Source: Candidatus Aminicenantes bacterium UBA2190 (GTDB taxonomy: Bacteria; Acidobacteriota; Aminicenantia; UBA2199). From it: DNA of 37,603 bases. The notes under the pieces are model-generated. The model saw nothing but the letters and a program-made list of their open reading frames with translations. It had not been told where the DNA came from and did no database searches. The stretch spans positions 9,582 through 47,184 of the forward strand of contig DCVK01000018.1 in NCBI GenBank assembly GCA_002335385.1, read 5' to 3'. Positions 17,101 to 24,252 of this stretch are shown one piece after another. Position numbers and translations under genes: made by a program. Each line of letters begins with the position of its first letter. Position 1 is the first letter of the stretch.

Positions 17101-20100
17101 TGGAAATAGTTCTATCGCTATAGACAATAATAAAAATATCTATCTTCTTGCTGGCTCGTACCTCGTTAAATATAATGATTTGGGGGAAAAACAATGGGAA
17201 AAACTTACAAAAGCAGTTGCATCTGATGGGTATCATCAGATTGTCGTGGACAACTCAGGGAATGCATTTATTGCATCAAGTAGTCAATGTGCTTCTTGCT
17301 ACGCCGCGATCAATCCTTATGCCGGGGGAGTCGATGCCATCGTAATCAAATACAGCTCCGATGGGACAGAACTGTGGTACACGTTCATGGGCGGCAGTGG
17401 CAATGATTATGGCAGTGCAATCGCATTGGACAGCAGTGGAAATATTTTTGTGTCTGGCTTTAGTTATCAAACCTGGGGCAGCCCCTTGAATCCCGGAACC
17501 GGCCTTTATGTGGCAAAGCTGGATGCAAATGGAGAAAGAATTTGGCATGCTTTTCCCGGGAGTTCTGGTGGTGGGAAGGCTGTCACTACTGATAATAATG
17601 GGAATATTTACGCAACAGGATTGTATGCATGGGTTTACAAATTAAGCACCAATGGCTCCCTGCATTGGCAATCAAAATTAGATCCAAATGCTGGAAACAC
17701 TGGAATGTATGTAAATTTTTATGGCATACATGTTGAAAATGACGGACAAATTGCTGTTGCTGGTGACTCCAGTTATTCTTGGGGCAACCCGATCAACTCC
17801 TACAGTGGGAACTATGATGCCTTTGTAGCCAAGCTGGGTGCTTATGCGAGTGAGTTGTCTGTTATTTCCCCCAACGGCGGCGAAAACTGGGAGGCGGGAT
17901 TAAGTCATTACATCACCTGGAGTTTAGTCGATTCGATAACTAGCATTAAAATCGACTATTCGATTGACAGTGGAAATAATTGGATACCGGTCACTTCCGG
18001 AACTCCCAATAATGGCGCATACAAATGGACAGTACCGGCCACTTTTTCAACTTCTTGTTTGGTGCGTGTCAGCGATGCCAACAACGCAGATGTATATGAT
18101 GTCAGCAATGCACCATTTTCAATTTCGGTTCCCACCGTGGAAACAGTTACGGTTCCCCTACAACCTTCCGGGCCTGATAACTGCCTGATAAATACCAGCT
18201 ACAGTTTCAGCACCGGGGGTTCAATATCCTGGCTAGGGGATGATGTACAATATAAATTCGATTGGGATGATGGCAGCGATTCGGGTTGGCTGCCAGTGGG
18301 AATAACCGCCGCCTCCCATGTCTGGGTTGTTGGTGGCATTTATAATGTTCGCGCCATGGCACGGTGTGCTATTCATCCAAGTATTGAGTCGCTCTGGTCC
18401 GAAAAGCATGTCGTCAGCATTCCTCAAACCACTCCGCTTTTGCAATGGAACACCTTCCTGGGCGACATCACTTTGGATGAGGGATATGCAATTACAACTG
18501 ATAGTAGTGGCAATATCTATATGACTGGGAAAAGCACTTCTACGTGGGGTAACCCGCTGTATCCCTTTTCAGGAAATGAGGATGCTTTTGTAGCCAAGTT
18601 GAATGCTAATGGCATTTTGCAATGGCACACTTTTCTGGGTGGCAGCTCTGGTGATGAGGGTAAGGGAATCCTTGTTGACAATGAGGGTAATATTTTTATC
18701 ACCGGACATAGCGGCTCCACTTGGGGCAGCCCATTAAGAGCTTTTTCCGGAAGCAGCGATGATGGTTTTGTGGCAAAGCTCAATGCCAGCGGGGAACGAT
18801 TGTGGCATACTTTTCTAGGCGGTTTGGGTACAGACCAGGGATTTGGCATCGTGGTTGACAATAATGGTAATATATATGCTACAGGCAAGAGTACGTACAC
18901 ATGGGGTATTCCGATAAATCCTCATAATGGCATTAATAAATACAGCGGTTTTTTGGTCAGGCTGGATGCCGGTGGAGCCTTGCAGTGGCTCACCTTTTTT
19001 GGTGAAATCAGTTTTGATGGGGTAAACAGTATTACCCTGGACAGAGGCGGGGATATTTATATAGTTGGGCATAGCGGTGTCACTTGGGGCAGCCCGTTGA
19101 ATCCCTATACATATAACACAGATGCCTATGTGGTTAAATTCAATGCAAATGGGACAAGACTGTGGAATACATTTTTAGGCGGTGGGGAATCCTGGGACAA
19201 AGGCTATGACATCGCCGTTGACAATAGTGGGAATATTTTTATTGTAGGAAACAGCGGAGCTTCCTGGGGAATCCCCATAAACCCAAGTGCAGGCAGCGAT
19301 GAGGCCTTTTTAGTCAAGCTAAACAGCAGCGGGATAAGAGAATGGCACACATTCTTTGGGGGAATGTATTCAGACCAGGGAACAGGAATAGCCATGGATA
19401 CAAGCGGAAATATCTATGTGACCGGCTGGAGCGGGACCACCTGGGGAAACCCGCTGAATCCTCATGCTGGCTCTTCGGATGCTTTTGTAGTCAAATACAA
19501 TTTCAATGGAACTCTTCAGTGGAACACCTTCATGGGGGGCACCGGCGCTGACTATGGGTACGGTATTGCGCTGGACAACAGCGGGAATGTCTACGTGACG
19601 GGAAACAGTCCCGCCACCTGGGGCAGCCCGCTGCGGCCATACAGCGGGAGTACGGATGCCTTTGTTGCCCGGCTAGGCTTTACCGGGGATAACTTGTCCG
19701 TCATTACTCCAAACGGTGGGGAGAATTGGATGGCCGGATCTGTCCAGAATATAACTTGGAGCACAAGTGGCTCAATCAACAAGATCAATATTGATTATTC
19801 GATTGACAGCGGCAATGTCTGGACTTCAGTGGCAACAAACATCTCCAATAGCGGCTCCTATTCCTGGACCGTACCGACAACGCCTTCAACCAACTGCCTG
19901 GTGCGGGTCAGTGATGCCGCGGATGGAAATCCAACAGATTCCAGTAACGCGACATTTACAATTTCGGCTGTTGATGCCTGTTTAACCGTGACCTCTCCGA
20001 ACGGCGGCGAGCAGTGGCAGCGGGGGATAACCCAACTCATCACCTGGGCATCGGCCGGCGTTGCCAACATCAAGATCGAATTGATGAAGGGAACGAAACG

Positions 20101-21478
20101 AAACGCCACCCTCACCTCCTCCTTTCCCGCTTCCGGCGGTTCATTCAGTTGGGCCATTCCCGCTACGCAGACCGTCGGCAGTGACTACACGATCCGTGTT
20201 ACCAGCACCTCGGATTCATCCATTGTCGATTCCAGCGACGCTAGCTTCACCATCTTCGCTCCAATCATTACTGTCACTGCACCCACTGCAGGTGCTGCTT
20301 GGCAACGAGGAATTACTCATACCATCACCTGGACCTGGGAAGGGACGATGGACGCCTCGGTCAAGATTCTGCTGTATAAAGGAACCAAGTTGAATTCCAC
20401 CCTTTCCACGGACACGCCCAATGACGGCAGCTTTGACTGGACGATCCCGGCCAACCAGGTATTGGCCACTACTTATAAGATTCGCATCGCAACTGTCGAC
20501 GGCCTGGTCACCGCAGACAGCGGCACTTTTTCCATCACGGATAGTGCCGGCTTGATACTGACATCTCCCAACAATGGCGAAACGCTTCCGGTCCGGACGA
20601 TCTTTCCGGTTCGCTGGACCGTTGATCCGACCGTAAGTGCAGTTAAGCTGGAATATTCGCGTGATAATGGCGGCACATTTTTCCTTATCGGCGACGGCAT
20701 TCCCAATGCCGGATATTATGAGTGGGATGTTCCGGTGAACTTCACCACCAACGGCATTGTCAGGGTTAGTGACAGTTATGGTAGAAATTGGTACGATGAA
20801 AATGGCGTGCTGGAAACCATCTTCAGTTTTGACTGCAAGCGCTTGGAAATGTCCGAGCATCCTGAAATCATTGTTTGGCATGGCAGATCCAATTTAAAAT
20901 CGCCTGGATATGAATTCGCAAAGGTGGAAATTGGCTTAAACTCTATCCGGATGGGCGAGATTTCGCAGGCGATCGATCCGCTGAGCAGCGGCTGGCACGA
21001 AGTGAAAATTCGCCTTGATCTCAAACGTGATCAGGGGGCGCTTTTCATTGACAGTAAATCAGTGCTGGAGAATGTGGCACTCTATACTACCATGATTCAT
21101 CATTTTGAACCATATCTTACGATTCGTTCCGGGGGTGGTACGGGAACGGAATTGATACTTGCCGGGCTGCGGGTGCAAATGACGCTGATCAGCGACGATG
21201 GCAATGAAACCGACCACTTCACGATAATGAATGAAGATTTCAGTGTTTACAATGACCGGTCCAACACAATCAGCAGCTGCTGGCAAGTAATGGGCTTGAA
21301 ACCCAGTGAGCCCGCGCTGGGGCTTAAGAATGTCCTTGGATGGGGCCGGGTATTGTGGTTGCGAAATGTCGCCGGCAGCTCGCTCACCATCAGTAAACCC
21401 CTGTCTATTCCTGAAAATATTCCCTTTGATATATCGGACAGAAGCTTCAGTATTGAAATGAGAGAAATGAATGATTGA
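14132..21478 (+). CDS. Giant secreted SBBP beta-propeller / Ig-like repeat protein
   Basis: A 2448-aa protein with signal peptide (residues 1-25, ending AMAQ). Three consecutive modules each hold a PNGGENW Ig-like domain, a PKD/Fn3-like domain (containing a YKFDWGDGTDSGWL-type segment) and seven SBBP blades (W-x-TFLGG ... GNIYVTG ... TWGSPL ... DAFVAKL). Propellers span about residues 239-660, 859-1238 and 1436-1850. Four more Ig-like domains follow (about 1856-2230) and a C-terminal jelly-roll-like region with HEVKIRLDL and LFIDSKSVLE. It is probably a cell-surface or extracellular binding or adhesion protein; no catalytic motif is visible. A G7 tract serves as ribosome site. Neither a sorting signal nor a clear terminator is certain. 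Confidence 0.9.
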   Translation: MKSKKLLLLLLVLAMTWSSQMAMAQTVVYDDSDGPFTILAQMVTVLTPNGGENWNGGEAHDIIWSLDASVTHVNIDYSINGGYDWTPVAASIANTGSYTWTVPDTPSLNCLVRVSAAGNAGNNDISNEVFYISASSLESITVPNRPSGPNFGVINASYSFVTGGATSSLWHDIQYKFDWGDGTDSGWLEAGATLSSHNWSSVGNYSIRAMARCAIHTGLESPWSETFTIIISDNSTPVLLWNTFLGNEALNEGYAIASDGNRNIYVTGKSSSTWGSPLFPFAGGEDAFVAKLNANGEMQWHTFLGGSGNDISTGIALDINGNIVVTGTSYAAWGSPLRAFSGSVGTPDAFVAKLDASGTRLWHTFLGGSKWDCGISITIDGSNNILMTGFGYSSWGSPINPHSTYAESNDGVLVKLNTDGSIQWLTFFGAIGAEKTTCIALDNNGNIVISGYSDSNWGAPWGNPLKAYSGGETDAFLVKFNADGAGLWHTFLGGGKYDKASDVDVDNSGNIFVTGYSTFTWGSPLIPYSAGSDGFLAKLNTNGALQWNTFVGGSGADSETGIIIDGNGCAMLMGSSDATWGNPIMPHNGGNDTYLVKFDISGNRQWNTFIGGTGADYGGGILLDSGGNAVVAGWSDSTWGSPISPFSGNYDVFVAKLGFITEDLTVTSPNGGENWNCDETRNITWIQDGSITSVNIDYSINGGSDWTPIAANITNSSSFAWIVPNFPSLDCLIRVSAVSDAANYDISDAVFFISASSLENVTTPTQPTGPNIGTTITNYSFSSGGATSSLGHNVQYKFEWGDGTDSDWLEVGTTSADHAWTASGTYQVRAMARCATHTSVESPWSEAFTVTISDSSTPVLLWNTFLGGSKSDKGQTIAIDNSGNIYLIGTGSSTWGIPLCPWVGLTDAFVAKFNADGVLLWHTFLGNFSSDNGYGICFDLDNNVYITGISSMTWGNPLSPHSTSGDDSFVAKLNTYGELQWNTFVGRTPYGNSSIAIDNNKNIYLLAGSYLVKYNDLGEKQWEKLTKAVASDGYHQIVVDNSGNAFIASSSQCASCYAAINPYAGGVDAIVIKYSSDGTELWYTFMGGSGNDYGSAIALDSSGNIFVSGFSYQTWGSPLNPGTGLYVAKLDANGERIWHAFPGSSGGGKAVTTDNNGNIYATGLYAWVYKLSTNGSLHWQSKLDPNAGNTGMYVNFYGIHVENDGQIAVAGDSSYSWGNPINSYSGNYDAFVAKLGAYASELSVISPNGGENWEAGLSHYITWSLVDSITSIKIDYSIDSGNNWIPVTSGTPNNGAYKWTVPATFSTSCLVRVSDANNADVYDVSNAPFSISVPTVETVTVPLQPSGPDNCLINTSYSFSTGGSISWLGDDVQYKFDWDDGSDSGWLPVGITAASHVWVVGGIYNVRAMARCAIHPSIESLWSEKHVVSIPQTTPLLQWNTFLGDITLDEGYAITTDSSGNIYMTGKSTSTWGNPLYPFSGNEDAFVAKLNANGILQWHTFLGGSSGDEGKGILVDNEGNIFITGHSGSTWGSPLRAFSGSSDDGFVAKLNASGERLWHTFLGGLGTDQGFGIVVDNNGNIYATGKSTYTWGIPINPHNGINKYSGFLVRLDAGGALQWLTFFGEISFDGVNSITLDRGGDIYIVGHSGVTWGSPLNPYTYNTDAYVVKFNANGTRLWNTFLGGGESWDKGYDIAVDNSGNIFIVGNSGASWGIPINPSAGSDEAFLVKLNSSGIREWHTFFGGMYSDQGTGIAMDTSGNIYVTGWSGTTWGNPLNPHAGSSDAFVVKYNFNGTLQWNTFMGGTGADYGYGIALDNSGNVYVTGNSPATWGSPLRPYSGSTDAFVARLGFTGDNLSVITPNGGENWMAGSVQNITWSTSGSINKINIDYSIDSGNVWTSVATNISNSGSYSWTVPTTPSTNCLVRVSDAADGNPTDSSNATFTISAVDACLTVTSPNGGEQWQRGITQLITWASAGVANIKIELMKGTKRNATLTSSFPASGGSFSWAIPATQTVGSDYTIRVTSTSDSSIVDSSDASFTIFAPIITVTAPTAGAAWQRGITHTITWTWEGTMDASVKILLYKGTKLNSTLSTDTPNDGSFDWTIPANQVLATTYKIRIATVDGLVTADSGTFSITDSAGLILTSPNNGETLPVRTIFPVRWTVDPTVSAVKLEYSRDNGGTFFLIGDGIPNAGYYEWDVPVNFTTNGIVRVSDSYGRNWYDENGVLETIFSFDCKRLEMSEHPEIIVWHGRSNLKSPGYEFAKVEIGLNSIRMGEISQAIDPLSSGWHEVKIRLDLKRDQGALFIDSKSVLENVALYTTMIHHFEPYLTIRSGGGTGTELILAGLRVQMTLISDDGNETDHFTIMNEDFSVYNDRSNTISSCWQVMGLKPSEPALGLKNVLGWGRVLWLRNVAGSSLTISKPLSIPENIPFDISDRSFSIEMREMND
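14846..16110 (+). repeat. SBBP propeller A (seven blades)
   Basis: Seven W-x-TF(L/F/V/I)G blade starts can be counted: WNTFLGNEA, WHTFLGGSG, WHTFLGGSK, WLTFFGAIG, WHTFLGGGK, WNTFVGGSG and WNTFIGGTG. Average blade length is about 60 aa. Seven blades would close one propeller. Confidence 0.8.
16707..17845 (+). repeat. SBBP propeller B (seven blades, some degenerate)
   Basis: Blade starts are WNTFLGGSK, WHTFLGNFS, WNTFVGRTP, WEKLTKAVA, WYTFMGGSG, WHAFPGSSG and WQSKLDPNA. Blades 4, 6 and 7 have lost parts of the TFLGG consensus, and the module is shorter than A and C. Confidence 0.7.
18437..19680 (+). repeat. SBBP propeller C (seven blades)
   Basis: Blade starts are WNTFLGDIT, WHTFLGGSS, WHTFLGGLG, WLTFFGEIS, WNTFLGGGE, WHTFFGGMY and WNTFMGGTG. 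Blade order matches propeller A, including the variant WLTFFG at blade 4 and GGG at blade 5. Confidence 0.8.
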
Positions 21479-21482
21479 TTAA

Positions 21483-21535
21483 GGGTTGCATATTTTTTCG
21501 AAGTATATTTCTTTCTGAGCAATGCAACTCAATGT
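21483..21535. terminator. Weak hairpin between convergent genes
   Basis: GGGTTGCAT (21483-21491) and ATGCAACTC (21522-21530) pair over nine bases with one G-T, with a 30-nt loop, followed by AATGTTTTT. It could end transcription of the 2448-aa gene, but the long loop makes this uncertain. The gap up to the convergent TPM gene is only 83 nt and holds nothing else. Confidence 0.3.
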
Positions 21536-21561
21536 TTTTCGGGAGGGGTATATCTTTTGCT

Positions 21562-22905
21562 CTAAAATCGCTTGCTAGACCCGCCGCCGCCCGAGCGGCC
21601 GCCGCCGAAAGAGGGCGGCCGGGGGCGCGGGGAGGAGGGTGCCGGCGGGCCCGCTGCGGCGATTCGCGGAGTATCCTGCTCGCGGGTCCTGCTATAGCCG
21701 CACTTGGGGTTGAGGCAGGTCTCTTTGACCCGCGTTTTCCCCCCTTGTTCTTTCGTGGCCGCCGTCACGGTCTCGGTCGTGGATGTGAGGGTGCGGCGCT
21801 TGCACTGCGGGCAGACACCGGCTTTGCCCAGCTTCACGGCCAGGCTTTCTTCGGCGCCGCACTTCGGGCAGTGCCAGAATTCGTAGTCCATGCCGCCCGC
21901 CTTCTCCTCGGCCGCCTGCTCCTCCGTCAGGAACTTCTCGTCCTCGCCGTCTTCGACCATGTCCATGGCGGCGCCGCATTTCGCGCAGGGGAGGCGGTAG
22001 GAGGCCAGGCGCCGTTTCAGTATCCGGCCGGTGAACAGGCGGGCGAAAGTGGCCGCTCCCGGAGCTGCCAGCATGGCGACGAACGGGGTAAGAAACTTCC
22101 CGCCGAAGCCGAGGATGAGAAAGAAGGAGATCGCCGCCGCGATCCAGGCCAGGACGACGCTGGCCGGCGTGCCGCCGGCAATCCGCGCCCGCGCCGCCCT
22201 GCCCCTGGCCTTTTCGTAGCGCCGCAGGGTCAGGACGCTGGCCAGCAGGGCGAAAGCCAGGATGCCGCCGCCGAAGTACAGAGATGAGCGCAGCGGATCC
22301 CATTTCTTCTTCTTGGGCTGAGGCGACTTTCCGGGCTTCGGCGGTCGAACCTCGGTGGGCCATGCGGCCGGCTCGGCGATCGCCAGCGTGACTCCGGCGG
22401 CTCCAGCCGTCTGGACGGCGATGTCGCGGGCGGCCAGAAAGAGGCCGCGGCCGAAGCGGCCGGCGCGCAGATGGGCCAGCGCTTCGCGCTCCAGCAAGCG
22501 CGAGGCCAGGGCGTCGGGAATATCCGCCTCCAGGCCGTAGCCCACCTCCAGGCGCACGAAACGGTCGTCGCGCGAACAGATGAGTAAAAGGCCGTTGTCC
22601 CTGCCCTTGGCGCCGATGGCGAAGCGGCGGAACACCTTCTCGGCGAATTCCTCGATCTCCAGCCCGCCCAGGTCGCCGACCGTGACCACGGCCATCTCGG
22701 CGGTCGTTTTGGCCTGCAGCTCGCGGCAGATGCCGTCGATCAGCCCGACGTATTCCGGGCCCAGCACGCCGCCGCCGTCGGCGACGTAGGATCCCGAGGT
22801 TTTTCTTGGATTCAGGACCTCCTCGGGTTTTTCCCCTTGCAGGGGCAGGAGGATGGCGCCGAGCGCCAGCAGCAGCCAGATGCAGTGAAGCGGTTTTCCG
22901 TTCAT
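21562..22905 (-). CDS. TPM-domain (YgcG-like) membrane protein with zinc ribbon
   Basis: A protein of about 447 aa. After a signal peptide (1-24) comes a TPM domain (about 38-165: YVADGGGVLGPEYVGLIDGIC, then RDNGLLLICSRDDRFVRLEVGYGLE), membrane helices near 210-230 and 250-285, and a cysteine-rich C-terminal region with CAKCG, CPKCG, CPQCK and CLNPKCG, likely zinc ribbons. The end is Gly/Ser-rich (SFGGGRSGGGGSSKRF), as in YgcG-type proteins. TPM proteins are linked to membrane protein quality control, although some are phosphatases; the role here is unknown. The ATG at 22905 follows AAGGAGAG. It is divergent from the GntR-ABC operon. Confidence 0.87.
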   Translation of the reverse strand: MNGKPLHCIWLLLALGAILLPLQGEKPEEVLNPRKTSGSYVADGGGVLGPEYVGLIDGICRELQAKTTAEMAVVTVGDLGGLEIEEFAEKVFRRFAIGAKGRDNGLLLICSRDDRFVRLEVGYGLEADIPDALASRLLEREALAHLRAGRFGRGLFLAARDIAVQTAGAAGVTLAIAEPAAWPTEVRPPKPGKSPQPKKKKWDPLRSSLYFGGGILAFALLASVLTLRRYEKARGRAARARIAGGTPASVVLAWIAAAISFFLILGFGGKFLTPFVAMLAAPGAATFARLFTGRILKRRLASYRLPCAKCGAAMDMVEDGEDEKFLTEEQAAEEKAGGMDYEFWHCPKCGAEESLAVKLGKAGVCPQCKRRTLTSTTETVTAATKEQGGKTRVKETCLNPKCGYSRTREQDTPRIAAAGPPAPSSPRPRPPSFGGGRSGGGGSSKRF

Positions 22906-22983
22906 GGGCTCTCCTTCCAGGGGGGAGATTGTACGTGAAAACAGGGTGAATTTCAAAAAAATAGCAGAAAGAAAAATGAATTG

Positions 22984-23012
22984 TTGACAAAAAAGGCCAA
23001 GTGTATTATAAA
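22984..23012 (+). promoter_or_regulatory. Promoter of the GntR-ABC operon with a possible operator
   Basis: A consensus TTGACA (22984-22989) is followed after 17 bases by TATAAA (23007-23012). The -10 region lies within an imperfect dyad, TGTA (23002) to TACA (23018), with six bases between GTGTATTA and TGGTACAA arms. YtrA-type regulators bind similar dyads in their own promoters, so autoregulation is plausible. Confidence 0.65.
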
Positions 23013-23044
23013 AGTGGTACAATGAAAGCCAAAGGGGAATGGAC

Positions 23045-23410
23045 ATGAACCTGACGATCGATGCCAAGTCGCCCTTGCCGGTCTATCAGCAGGTTATTCA
23101 GGCGATCAAGTTGGAGATACTTTCCGGCGGCCTGCGCGACGGCGATCCGCTGCCCTCCATCCGAGACCTGGCCAAGCTGCTCAAGCTGAACCCCAATACC
23201 GTAGCAAAGGCGTATTACGCTTTGGAAGCCGAGGGCTTCAGCGAGGGGCGCAGCGGCAGCGGCAGCCGCGTCAAGGCGCCGCCCGGGCGGCAGGATGCGC
23301 TGCGCCGGGCCATGCTGGAAAGCGAGTTCAGGTCTTTTCTGGGAAAGGCCGTTTCACTGGGCTTTACCCGGGACGACGTCAGGCAGCTGATAGAGAGGAT
23401 AAGCCAATGA
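23045..23410 (+). CDS. GntR-family regulator, YtrA subfamily
   Basis: A 121-aa protein: an N-terminal winged helix (PLPVYQQVIQAIKLEILSGGLRDGDPLPSIRDLAKLLKLNPNTVAKAYYALEAEGF) and a short helical tail, the size typical of YtrA-type repressors that lack a large ligand domain. Such regulators usually control an adjacent ABC transporter and respond to cell-wall stress or antibiotics. Two in-frame ATGs exist at 23039 and 23045; the second has better spacing from AAAGGGGA. Its stop overlaps the ATPase start (ATGA). Autoregulation through the upstream promoter is inferred. Confidence 0.92.
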   Translation: MNLTIDAKSPLPVYQQVIQAIKLEILSGGLRDGDPLPSIRDLAKLLKLNPNTVAKAYYALEAEGFSEGRSGSGSRVKAPPGRQDALRRAMLESEFRSFLGKAVSLGFTRDDVRQLIERISQ

Positions 23411-24252
23411 GCCAAGCCATCATCGAAATTCGCGACTTGTCCCTGGGTTTTTCGCGCCGGAGAGTTCTCGCTTCGCTGAACTTGTCCCTGGGGGCGGGGG
23501 AGTGGGCCGTGATCGCCGGTTGCAACGGCGCCGGCAAGAGCACGCTGCTGCGCGCCATCGCCGGAGTCCTTCTTCCCGACGCGGGAGCGATCATCCGCTC
23601 CGCCGAGGTGCCGCCCGAAAAGATCGGTTTCCTGTCCGACCGCCTCAGCCTGTTCGAGGATTGGACGGTCGGCCGGGCCGTTGGCTTCCACTGCCGTGTT
23701 TTCCGGGTCGGGGAATTCGACGACCGCCTGGTCAAGCTCCTGGGAGTTGCTCCAGGGAGCCGCATCCGCGACCTTTCGGCCGGGGAGCGGGCCATCCTGC
23801 ACCTGTCGCTGGCCCTGGCGCAGAAGCCGGCGCTGCTGCTGGTCGACGAGGTGCTGCACATGCTCGATCCATATATCCGCGACCTTTTCGTCGAGGCCCT
23901 GATCGAGGCCGTTTCCGACCGCCGGGCGGCGGTGCTCACGGTCAATCACACCTTCAGCGAGATCGAGCGCCTGCCCGACCGCGTCCTGGTCATGGCGGAC
24001 GGCGGGTTCATCATCGACGAGACGCCGGAAAAACTGCGCGGCCTGATGAAAAAGATCGTCAGCCGCGAGCCGCTGCCCGGCGGCGTGCCCTGCTTTTTCA
24101 GGAGGACCGAGGGCGAATACAAGGAATACTTCATCTATCCGTTTCATGAGGAATTGCGGGCGAAGCACGCCATGGATTTCCAGGATATCGCGTTGCCCGA
24201 GATCATCAAGGCATTTATCGGAGGCGGTTATGAGCAGAAAAGAATGGCGTGA
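23407..24252 (+). CDS. ABC transporter ATP-binding protein
   Basis: A 281-aa ATPase subunit. Walker A is GCNGAGKST (residues 38-46). The signature reads LSAGE (123-127) in place of LSGGQ. Walker B is ALLLVDEVLHMLD, with DE at 147-148 but VL where most have PT or AT, and the switch histidine is in TVNHTFSEIE (His181). After the nucleotide domain is a short tail of about 70 residues. It pairs with the permease encoded next, whose start lies 23 nt inside this gene. It acts on the cytoplasmic side of the membrane; the substrate is unknown. Confidence 0.93.
   Translation: MSQAIIEIRDLSLGFSRRRVLASLNLSLGAGEWAVIAGCNGAGKSTLLRAIAGVLLPDAGAIIRSAEVPPEKIGFLSDRLSLFEDWTVGRAVGFHCRVFRVGEFDDRLVKLLGVAPGSRIRDLSAGERAILHLSLALAQKPALLLVDEVLHMLDPYIRDLFVEALIEAVSDRRAAVLTVNHTFSEIERLPDRVLVMADGGFIIDETPEKLRGLMKKIVSREPLPGGVPCFFRRTEGEYKEYFIYPFHEELRAKHAMDFQDIALPEIIKAFIGGGYEQKRMA

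Noticed and set aside
14132..21478. Frameshift or assembly error in the repeat protein
   Set aside because: The frame is continuous for 2448 codons and domain order is regular across all modules, so no break is visible.
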